From Bacteroidota bacterium (GTDB lineage Bacteria; Bacteroidota; Bacteroidia; Chitinophagales; Saprospiraceae): DNA of 5,736 nt. The stretch's first letter is position 1. Each line of letters starts with the position of its first letter. Made by a program: the position numbers and the translations under genes. Below the pieces are notes generated by a model. It did no database searches. It was not told where the DNA came from and saw only the letters and a program-made list of their open reading frames with translations. Below, one piece after another: positions 1-5,734 of the stretch. The stretch lies in the NCBI GenBank assembly GCA_008501835.1, contig QQUB01000741.1, positions 1 to 5,736 of the forward strand, read 5' to 3'.

Positions 1-438
1 TTATGGCTGTGCCAGCCAGCCTTTGTCGTCAAACTTCTTTAGTTCTGCTTCAAACCATTTCCTGATATTCTCTTCTCCGGCAATAAGGCTGTCATATTCA
101 GCAGTGAAATTGGAAAGGTCCACTTCAAGCAACCAACCTTCACCGTATGGATCGGTATTAATGAGCCTTGGGTTTGAGACTACCTTTTCATTAATTGCCG
201 TGATCGTTCCTGAAACCGGCATTTTCATATGGCCGACATGTTTTTCAGCTTCGGCACTTCCGAAAGATTCATTTTTTGAAATACTCTCACCAATCTTGGA
301 AAACTGGATAGCTACAAATGAACCACTGGTTTGTTCTACTAAAGGACTCATGCCAATTCTGGCTTTATCGCCTTCAGGTTTGATCCAGAAATAATTCTCC
401 GGATCGTAAAGCAGGTCTGTTTTAATATTTTTTTGCAT
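1..438 (-). CDS. lbpA: Lipoate-binding protein LbpA (GcvH-like, sHdr-associated)
   Basis: This 145-residue single-domain protein resembles glycine cleavage H protein. In sHdr systems the dedicated homologue LbpA carries a covalent lipoyl group that is thought to hold sulfur during cytoplasmic oxidation to sulfite. The hammerhead core is visible: an early NYFWIKPEGD strand (residues 15-24), an IGMSPL stretch (28-33), then the lipoylation hairpin around residues 60-79. Lys66, in the context EAEKHVG, sits eight residues before the P-V-S-G turn, exactly where the lipoyl lysine of GcvH lies. The C-terminal GEGWLLEV segment (99-106) is also typical of H proteins. The gene is complete, with an ATG start and a TAA stop, and lies 27 bases after the fused hdrCB gene, so it is probably co-transcribed. 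No Shine-Dalgarno sequence precedes it. No gcvT or gcvP genes are present and the neighbours are all Hdr-like, so LbpA is much more likely than a housekeeping GcvH. Confidence 0.88.
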   Translation of the reverse strand: MQKNIKTDLLYDPENYFWIKPEGDKARIGMSPLVEQTSGSFVAIQFSKIGESISKNESFGSAEAEKHVGHMKMPVSGTITAINEKVVSNPRLINTDPYGEGWLLEVDLSNFTAEYDSLIAGEENIRKWFEAELKKFDDKGWLAQP

Positions 439-465
439 CGAATAAACTTTATTAGATGGAGTAGA

Positions 466-1734
466 TTAACCCATGGCTTCCCGTATCAACTCGGCGATAT
501 CCTTAACGAGTAATTTACCTTCATTTCCTGTAGACTTCACGGCATCCTCAAAACGGGAAACCTCATAAGGACAACACACCGCAAGTACATCGGCGCCGGT
601 TTCAACCGCTTCTTTAACCCTGTTCTCGGACAGTCTTTCCTGGACGTGGTCGGCCATAAAACCATCCAGCCACATGCCGCCACCGCCACCGCCGCAGCAG
701 TAACTTTGTTCTTTACACCTGCCCATTTCAGTCAGTTCAACTCCAGGAATTGATTCCAGTATTTTGCGGGGAGCTTCATATTCTCCGTTGTGACGACCTA
801 AATAACATGGATCATGGAAGGTGACCTTATAGTTAAGCTTATTCTTCAGATCAAGCTTTTCCATCAAGGGTGCTAACATAGTTGTATAATGTACCACTTC
901 ATATTCCCCTCCAAATTTTGGATACTCCTTCTTCAGTGCATTCAAAGCGTGAGGGTCTGTGGTCATTATTTTATTGAACTTGTATTTGCTAAAGGTTTTG
1001 ATGTTCTCTTCAGCAAATTCTTCAAACAACCCCTGCTCTCCGGCAAGTCTTTGCGAATCACAAGAGCATTTTTCCTCTGTACCCAAAACTCCATAATCTA
1101 TTCCAAGAACGTTCATTATTTTGGCCAGGGCAGTGGTAGCATCTTTACCTCTGTGATGGTAGGCCGGATAACATTCTACAAACCACAGAACATCCACTTC
1201 CCTTTTAATCTCCTTCATGACTGGAACTTCCACTTCCGCATCTTTCACCCAATCGGCGCGTTTACGTTGGGATTCACCGAGTGGATTACCGTATTCAAAG
1301 GTGTTTTCAAATGCTTCCTGCAACTCATCGGGTACATTCCCATCCAATACCGCCTCTTCCCGTACTGCAGGCATGATTTCAATCATATTAACCACCTTCG
1401 GGCAAACTCTCAGGCAGTTGGCACAGGTTGTACATTTCCACAGATCGTCATGGGTAAAAAGGTCCATGCCCTGCTGTAGTTTCCGGAATATTTTCCTGGG
1501 ACCGTACTCTCCACCAACCGTATTCACAGGACATACGGGGATACACTGGGTGCATTGATAACACCAGGCCATAGATTCGCCACCAGCCAGGTCGGCCACT
1601 TTGTCAAGTCCGGTGGTATCGTAATCAAATACAACCCGTTGCTCGAACATTCTGTTCCAGTCAGCAGTGAGTTCAATCCCCTGTACAACGGCCGATTCTT
1701 TTTCGATTATTCTTTCTTTTTCAATTTTTGACAT
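466..1734 (-). CDS. Fused HdrC-HdrB (HdrD-like) Fe-S subunit of sHdr, sHdrC2B2/sHdrB3 type
   Basis: This 422-residue protein joins an HdrC-like ferredoxin module to an HdrB-like module. The N-terminal part has two [4Fe-4S] motifs of the CxxCxxCxxxCP type (Cys58, 61, 64, 68 and Cys101, 104, 107, 111). The C-terminal part (about 180-422) has two CCG-type repeats. The first has Cys188 and Cys223-Ser-Cys225, but the usual CPHC is DPHA (260-263). The second has HDPCYLGRHN with Cys310, then Cys346-Cys347 followed by six glycines, then Cys387-Cys388-Pro-Tyr-Glu391. The template closely resembles EtfAB-associated HdrD-like oxidoreductases, but without their N-terminal membrane helices, so it should be cytoplasmic. 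In type I sHdr loci two separate genes, C2 and B2, fill this position; the fusion corresponds to what is called sHdrB3 in type II loci, a name I give from memory. It lies 33 bases after shdrH. Lactate or glycolate oxidase Fe-S subunits (LutA, GlcF) are less likely given the context. Confidence 0.85.
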   Translation of the reverse strand: MSKIEKERIIEKESAVVQGIELTADWNRMFEQRVVFDYDTTGLDKVADLAGGESMAWCYQCTQCIPVCPVNTVGGEYGPRKIFRKLQQGMDLFTHDDLWKCTTCANCLRVCPKVVNMIEIMPAVREEAVLDGNVPDELQEAFENTFEYGNPLGESQRKRADWVKDAEVEVPVMKEIKREVDVLWFVECYPAYHHRGKDATTALAKIMNVLGIDYGVLGTEEKCSCDSQRLAGEQGLFEEFAEENIKTFSKYKFNKIMTTDPHALNALKKEYPKFGGEYEVVHYTTMLAPLMEKLDLKNKLNYKVTFHDPCYLGRHNGEYEAPRKILESIPGVELTEMGRCKEQSYCCGGGGGGMWLDGFMADHVQERLSENRVKEAVETGADVLAVCCPYEVSRFEDAVKSTGNEGKLLVKDIAELIREAMG

Positions 1735-1767
1735 AACAATAGAAATGTATAGTATGAAAAGTGAATT

Positions 1768-2514
1768 TTAATTATTTACAGGTTTCAAGTGATGGACACC
1801 GAGGATCCTTCTGGAAAATTCCGTCAATCCAGGCATCACTTTGTTGAATTCCTGTGTCATTCTCATCCTGAGTACGGTATACGCATAAATCACATATACA
1901 CAACTAAGGAATACACTGGTACCAAATAAATTGCGACTGATATTCTGGAATCCTGCTGCTTCTCCAACCTGATGAACAAATATCAGTGCCTTCCCAATTT
2001 TCAGATAGGTCTCCCCGGGGTCTGATCCTTCAAAGGAATAATCACTTGTAGTTACCAATGGAAGGGATCCCGTTTTAACCTTCGGGTCCCACATCCAGCG
2101 GCACCACAGCCAATATCTATCGGGGAAGGTATAATGTAACAGTTCTCCGGCAAGATCATACCTGATGTTCACATCAAGCATATCCAGTTTATCACAGAAA
2201 TTACTGAACCGTTTTTCTACAGGATCACTCTTGTGCAACAGGTCTGAGATCAGGGTTTTAAAAGTGTCAGTTTTCACTTTTTCCTCCAAAATCTTTTTGG
2301 CAGTCCTTCGCGTGCAAAAGATATGTCTGAGAATTTCAAACAGGTCAGTTTCCGTAAGCGCCTGAACTTTTTCAGGCGTTGAAAGTCTTTCCTGAAAGAA
2401 CCCGCTTTTGACCTCCAGTTCTCCGGCGATCATTTCCAAAGACCCTTCCTGGATCTTTTCCATGGTTTCTTTCATGAACTCCCTGGCGGTTTCTGTATCT
2501 ACAACCTGACTCAT
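1768..2514 (-). CDS. Conserved sHdr-locus protein of unknown function (sHdrH / Hyp)
   Basis: This 248-residue protein occupies the position of the conserved 'hyp' gene between hdrA and the second hdrC/B pair of sHdr clusters, and I assign it mainly on that synteny. No catalytic motif is recognised. The first 110 residues look helical and charged. An aromatic segment YWLWCRWMWD (134-143) stands out for four tryptophans in ten residues. A hydrophobic stretch around 196-215, with sequence FGTSVFLSCVYVIYAYTVL at its core, could be a membrane helix or a buried or amphipathic helix that touches the membrane or the complex. Cysteines at 67, 107, 138 and 205 are scattered and form no Fe-S motif. The ATG follows shdrA by 24 bases, with only a weak AGG nearby. 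There is no signal peptide. Its role is unknown; a structural or membrane-docking subunit is one possibility, but that is speculation. Confidence 0.75.
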   Translation of the reverse strand: MSQVVDTETAREFMKETMEKIQEGSLEMIAGELEVKSGFFQERLSTPEKVQALTETDLFEILRHIFCTRRTAKKILEEKVKTDTFKTLISDLLHKSDPVEKRFSNFCDKLDMLDVNIRYDLAGELLHYTFPDRYWLWCRWMWDPKVKTGSLPLVTTSDYSFEGSDPGETYLKIGKALIFVHQVGEAAGFQNISRNLFGTSVFLSCVYVIYAYTVLRMRMTQEFNKVMPGLTEFSRRILGVHHLKPVNN

Positions 2515-2538
2515 TATTGCCTATTATGAATTGATCAA

Positions 2539-3600
2539 TCAGGCTGTTGCCATTTCTGCTTTTCTAACCGAGGCAATGGCTTTCATTGCTGCCAAACCAC
2601 CAGCTGACACAGAATCCTCCAGGTCAGCGGGACCGGTACAGGCACCTGCCGCAAAAACACCTGGCACATTGGTAGAAACGGTATCCAATGGTCCACCGGT
2701 AGTTTCCAGGAAATTGTATTTGTTTTGCTTGATGCCAAAGATGGATGCCATCTGCTTGGTTCCTTCACTAGGCTCCATTCCCACAGCGAGGATTACCATA
2801 TCCATTTCCACTTCCATTGGGCGACGCAGCGTAGTATCTTCTCCTTTAACAAGAAGTTTATCACCTTTTTTGACAATCTCCGTAGCCATACCTTTGATGT
2901 AATTGACCTTATGCTGTTCCTGAGCAGGCCAATAGATTTCATTTTCCCAGTAGCCGTACATCCGCATATCGATATAGAATATGTAAACTTTACAATCCGG
3001 AACCTGTTGACGGACTTCAATCGCCTGCTTGGAGGAAATACCACAACAAACTTTTGAGCAATATTCATTGCCGATCTGACGATCTCTGGAACCCACACAC
3101 TGAATGAAACAGATGCGTTTTGGTTTTTCACCATTAGAAGGGCGGACAAAATTATGTGCCTTCAACATTTTCTCAGCATCCGTCAGGGTAAGCACATCAT
3201 CATGCTCATAATATCCATATTTCTGGGTTTCCCTTCCCGGGTCGAAATGCTGGAATCCTGTAGAGATAATAACCGCTCCTGCCTTAATATCTATCTCTTT
3301 CCCCATACTCACGGCTTTGAGGGTAAAGTCCCCCAGAGCACCTTCGGCTCCGGTTACGAGTGTATTGTACTTAACTTCAATGTTAGGATTATCCCTGAGG
3401 GGAGCGATCATTTCTTCCAGGGCCTCTTCTGTATCGCGGAGGTCAGGTGTTAAGGCAGCATATTGCTGCTCATCCGGATTACCCCCAAGGCGATCTCTTT
3501 TTTCAACAAGAATAGCTTTATAGCCGAGGTCTGCAATACCTTTTGCAGCTTCGATCCCTGCAGGTCCTCCTCCGATGATTACGATATCTTGGTTTGCCAT
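2539..3600 (-). CDS. sHdrA, short HdrA-like FAD and [4Fe-4S] flavoprotein
   Basis: This 353-residue protein is the flavoprotein subunit of the sHdr complex. An N-terminal Rossmann motif, IVIIGGGPAGIEAA (6-19), ends in Glu33 of the second strand (LVEK), typical of FAD binding. A second dinucleotide segment, AVIISTGFQHFDP (109-121), follows. The HdrA-type iron-sulfur site is complete: QCVGSRD with Cys168, then YCSKVCCG with Cys181, Cys185 and Cys186. The C-terminal VFAAGACTGPADLEDSV (about 316-332) is the usual FAD-contacting end of this family. The protein is far shorter than methanogen HdrA and lacks the extra ferredoxin domains and the selenocysteine or cysteine insertion that contacts hydrogenase, as expected for sHdrA. 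Cysteines are absent from the N-terminal RLGGNPDE region, where some HdrA and QmoA proteins carry one. The gene sits centrally in the block with a 53-base gap before it and 24 bases after it. QmoA or QmoB is less likely because of its neighbours. Confidence 0.88.
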   Translation of the reverse strand: MANQDIVIIGGGPAGIEAAKGIADLGYKAILVEKRDRLGGNPDEQQYAALTPDLRDTEEALEEMIAPLRDNPNIEVKYNTLVTGAEGALGDFTLKAVSMGKEIDIKAGAVIISTGFQHFDPGRETQKYGYYEHDDVLTLTDAEKMLKAHNFVRPSNGEKPKRICFIQCVGSRDRQIGNEYCSKVCCGISSKQAIEVRQQVPDCKVYIFYIDMRMYGYWENEIYWPAQEQHKVNYIKGMATEIVKKGDKLLVKGEDTTLRRPMEVEMDMVILAVGMEPSEGTKQMASIFGIKQNKYNFLETTGGPLDTVSTNVPGVFAAGACTGPADLEDSVSAGGLAAMKAIASVRKAEMATA

Positions 3601-3653
3601 ATCTTAATTATTAAGGATTTATTTGTTTAAGTAAAAAGTACGGTGTCTGTCAG

Positions 3654-4838
3654 TTATTTTGCGTCATCCCAGGTCATGTATTCCTTTTCCCCGGATTTTA
3701 TCTTATCACATTCTGCCTGAAATTCAGCCCATTTTTTTTCATAATCGATGCCGAGCTTCTCAAGGAATGGTTTATTGTTCGTATTGTGCCAGTGTAGTTG
3801 TAAAACTTTGTAAGGGTGCGCGCCCATGGCCAAAGCTGCCATTTGAGAATCTGACATAACCGGTATTCCAACCTTCCGGTCATGGGCTTCTCCTGCAAAC
3901 TGGCTTTGATCAAGTGTTGTAACACACCCGGTATCATGGGTAACCACAATATCAGGATTGGCTTCTTCCTTCATCACCTCAATTTTTCTTTGCACAGAGA
4001 AGGAACGAGAGAAATCACGGGAAACCAATATGTGTCTGAATCCAAAACCGCAGCAATCAAACCATGTAGAGTAATCCCTCACATCTATACCCAATTTGGT
4101 AAGTACTCCGGAAATGATCGCGGAACGCTGAGCTCCATAGATCTCTTCGGAATAAATGGCATCCTCTTCTATCAGTTTGTGGTAATGACACGCAGGGTGA
4201 ACAGTAGCAGCAATATTACTCATATCGATGACCTGCTTTTCCGCAATGCGATCACGCATAGCATAAACCCACTCACTGTAGTGTACAATTTCTTCAGGAA
4301 TAACAAATGGCTTTCCCAACCGCTTCATGATATCGCGTACCTTGCGCCGCAATTCAGGCTGGTGTACAAGGGCATGACGGACTTCCTTGTAGTGTCCAAA
4401 ACTGGTACCACAATGGATCAATGGGAAATAGCCTGTTTCGTAAGCCGAAGCAAAATTCCTGATAGCTACTGCTGCCTGAGCCTCAGGATTGGAAGTGGCT
4501 GAAGCATAATAATTCCAGGCAGTGCATGAAGTCTGATCCGTTGGATCATGGTAATCCAGTCCGAATTCCCGATTCAGCCAGAAAATCGAAGTGGAGTAAC
4601 CAGGTATATGCCCGCATTGCCCACAGCTTTTGTGATGCCATGTTTTTTCTACGGGAATTTTCTTCATTCTCCCGTACTTGGTTTGCACCTCAATATAGGG
4701 CTCCGGTACACGTTGCACTATCCATTCGCCTTCTTTTTCCAATTGGAAAATCTCATCGCGGAGGTCGTGTGTAGGAGCATTATCAGGATCAGTCTTGAAA
4801 ATGCGTTCACTTGCTTTTGATACTGGTAAATGAATCAT
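3654..4838 (-). CDS. sHdrB1, HdrB-like CCG-domain subunit
   Basis: This 394-residue HdrB-like protein would hold the non-cubane-type iron-sulfur site or sites of the sHdr complex. About 70 residues precede the first motif. CCG-like repeat one has Cys72, then after 32 residues Cys105 followed by Thr instead of a second Cys, then after 36 residues Cys143-Gly-Thr-Ser146. Repeat two has HPACHYHK with Cys217, a full Cys262-Cys263-Gly after 44 residues, then Cys305-Val-Thr-Thr308 after 41 more. Spacing in repeat one fits the CX31-39CCX35-36CxxC pattern of HdrB, but the last cysteine of each CxxC is replaced by Ser or Thr. An additional CxxC (Cys72, Cys75) and several conserved-looking histidines (His68, 69, 77) lie at the first site. 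The C-terminus is charged. There are no membrane segments. The start is an ATG without a Shine-Dalgarno, 104 bases after shdrC1. Confidence 0.85.
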   Translation of the reverse strand: MIHLPVSKASERIFKTDPDNAPTHDLRDEIFQLEKEGEWIVQRVPEPYIEVQTKYGRMKKIPVEKTWHHKSCGQCGHIPGYSTSIFWLNREFGLDYHDPTDQTSCTAWNYYASATSNPEAQAAVAIRNFASAYETGYFPLIHCGTSFGHYKEVRHALVHQPELRRKVRDIMKRLGKPFVIPEEIVHYSEWVYAMRDRIAEKQVIDMSNIAATVHPACHYHKLIEEDAIYSEEIYGAQRSAIISGVLTKLGIDVRDYSTWFDCCGFGFRHILVSRDFSRSFSVQRKIEVMKEEANPDIVVTHDTGCVTTLDQSQFAGEAHDRKVGIPVMSDSQMAALAMGAHPYKVLQLHWHNTNNKPFLEKLGIDYEKKWAEFQAECDKIKSGEKEYMTWDDAK

Positions 4839-4861
4839 AATTATTTAATTTATAAGCATTT

Positions 4862-4911
4862 AAAAAGCTGGAAAACTTTTTTAAGGTGTTCAATTGGTAA
4901 TAATTTCCAGC
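4862..4911 (-). repeat. Inverted repeat with trailing T-run; possible attenuator or mRNA processing element
   Basis: On the minus strand GCTGGAAA (4911-4904) is repeated in inverted form as TTTCCAGC (4874-4867), giving a perfect 8-bp stem with a 29-base loop. Five Ts (4866-4862) follow directly. A stem plus T-run resembles a factor-independent terminator, but the loop is long and the stem holds only four G-C pairs, so strong termination is unlikely. Partial read-through or an RNA-stability element between the first and second genes fits better. Confidence 0.35.
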
Positions 4912-4926
4912 CACGCTATTTGTCAA
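4897..4926 (-). promoter_or_regulatory. Weak candidate internal promoter upstream of shdrB1
   Basis: The minus strand reads TTGACA (4926-4921), a perfect -35 hexamer, then an 18-base spacer, then TATTAC (4902-4897), which matches four of six positions of a -10 box. If used, the transcript would start near 4890 and have a leader of about 50 bases before shdrB1. The host may be a member of Bacteroidota, whose main promoters follow a different consensus (TTTG and TAnnTTTG). I see no good match to that consensus here, so this call is weak. Confidence 0.2.
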
Positions 4927-4942
4927 AAATCAAATTAAGTTC

Positions 4943-5647
4943 CTAATCAAAGGTTACGTCATAACCCGCCTCCTCAAGCCTTTCCTCCATAACATCAACG
5001 AGGATCATAAAGAGACCTTCATCAATACCTTCAATAAGGTCCATCACACCGGTCATATGCCAGATGAGGTAAAGCTCAATGATGGTTTTATCATCGACTT
5101 TCCAGCCGGTTTCAATCGTATGGAGGGTTTCCGGTGGAAGGGCTTTTCTCCAGACATCGAGATTCTCTGCAATTTCGTGAACGTGAACTCCCCAATCCGG
5201 AAATGCATCGGGTTGCAACATATCTGGTGATACCTGTGACCCGGTTGACATGATTTTATAGATAATCCTTCCGTATCCTTCAAGGGCCTGTTTTGCTGTC
5301 TGCAGACCATTTTTCACTGCTACCTCTCTCAACACGGTGATGATCTGCCCGGGAGAATTTTGCCTTGGGCAACGGTCACAGGAAAAACACTGTGAGCAAT
5401 CCCAAACACTGTCATTCATTAAGGTGTAGACCAGGTCCACATCTTCTCTGGCCACTGCCTGTGCAATAACCCTGGGACTAAAATCATAAAACCTTGCAGA
5501 AGGACATGCAGCTACACAGATGCCACATTCATAGCAGCCGTATAAAACATGATGCCAGCGTTCATCAGCCTTTGCCTCTTCAAACAGCCTTTCCTTTTCT
5601 TCGTAGGAAACATCGGCATACTTATTTATTGATAAATCAAGAGTCAT
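4943..5647 (-). CDS. sHdrC1, HdrC-like double-cluster ferredoxin subunit
   Basis: This 234-residue protein is the HdrC-like electron-transfer subunit at the head of the sHdr block. The first iron-sulfur motif is a classical CxxCxxCxxxCP (Cys38, 41, 44, 48, in GCYECGICVAACP). The second is WDCSQCFSCDRCPR with Cys84, 87, 90 and 93, so its last spacing is two residues rather than the usual three. The C-terminal half (about 110-234) is helical and acidic, ending in EERLEEAGYDV, and has no further cysteines. No membrane helix or cytochrome-like segment is present, which argues against QmoC, HdrE or DsrM-type subunits. The ATG at 5647 gives a sensible N-terminus and is preceded by an A-rich leader with no Shine-Dalgarno. 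The gene is separated from shdrB1 by 104 bases. Confidence 0.85.
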   Translation of the reverse strand: MTLDLSINKYADVSYEEKERLFEEAKADERWHHVLYGCYECGICVAACPSARFYDFSPRVIAQAVAREDVDLVYTLMNDSVWDCSQCFSCDRCPRQNSPGQIITVLREVAVKNGLQTAKQALEGYGRIIYKIMSTGSQVSPDMLQPDAFPDWGVHVHEIAENLDVWRKALPPETLHTIETGWKVDDKTIIELYLIWHMTGVMDLIEGIDEGLFMILVDVMEERLEEAGYDVTFD

Positions 5648-5701
5648 GTTGATTGTTTTTTTGTTGAAGTTTGTAATTAGGATAAATCCTCAAACCTGAT
5701 C

Positions 5702-5734
5702 TTAAGCCTCGTCTGAACCTTCAATATGAGTACA
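5702..5734 (-). CDS. Possible C-terminal end of an upstream gene (partial, unidentified)
   Basis: Reading the minus strand from the right edge of the window, one frame gives CTHIEGSDEA followed by TAA. It uses common codons, and the acidic end looks like a natural protein C-terminus. A second frame, 5736-5677, also stays open (19 codons, ending FEDLS) but uses rare AGG arginine and ATA isoleucine codons, so I prefer the first. Too little is visible to identify a product. If real, the gene lies 54 bases ahead of shdrC1 on the same strand and could belong to the same operon, where sulfur carriers (TusA, DsrE, rhodanese), lipoate-assembly genes or etfAB are commonly found. Confidence 0.3.
   Translation of the reverse strand, partial: CTHIEGSDEA

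Larger units (their letters stand above)
4839..4942. other. 104-base AT-rich intergenic spacer between shdrC1 and shdrB1
   Basis: This is the longest non-coding stretch inside the block; the other internal gaps are 24 to 53 bases. It contains no convincing small open frame. It holds an inverted repeat followed by a T-run and a weak sigma70-like hexamer pair, both described separately. Its length and content suggest that expression of shdrC1 and of the downstream genes may be adjusted separately, for example by partial termination, mRNA processing or an internal promoter. The sequence alone cannot distinguish these. Confidence 0.5.

Noticed and set aside
1..438. Housekeeping glycine cleavage H protein
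   Set aside because: No gcvT or gcvP nearby, a non-standard lipoylation context, and direct linkage to an Hdr-like block point to LbpA instead.
889..1479. Open frame of 196 codons on the plus strand
   Set aside because: It lies entirely antisense to the well-supported fused HdrC-HdrB gene, encodes no recognisable domain and has an unlikely composition; it is a shadow of the real gene.
466..1734. Lactate or glycolate oxidase Fe-S subunit (LutA, LldE, GlcF)
   Set aside because: It shares the two-ferredoxin plus CCG layout with GlcF, but no FAD oxidase or LutB/LutC partner is present and the neighbours are all sHdr genes.
2530..2539. Ten-base palindrome ATTGATCAAT at the end of shdrA
   Set aside because: It overlaps the shdrA stop codon in an AT-rich gap, has no T-run and is too short to act as a terminator; it is probably chance.
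3882..4502. Open frame of 206 codons on the plus strand
   Set aside because: Antisense to shdrB1, which has clear HdrB motifs; the plus-strand translation shows no family features.
2539..5647. Methanogen-type HdrABC or the QmoABC complex of sulfate reducers
   Set aside because: HdrA is short and lacks extra ferredoxin domains, there is only one HdrA-like gene, no HdrC carries membrane helices, and the hyp gene and lbpA are diagnostic of sHdr.
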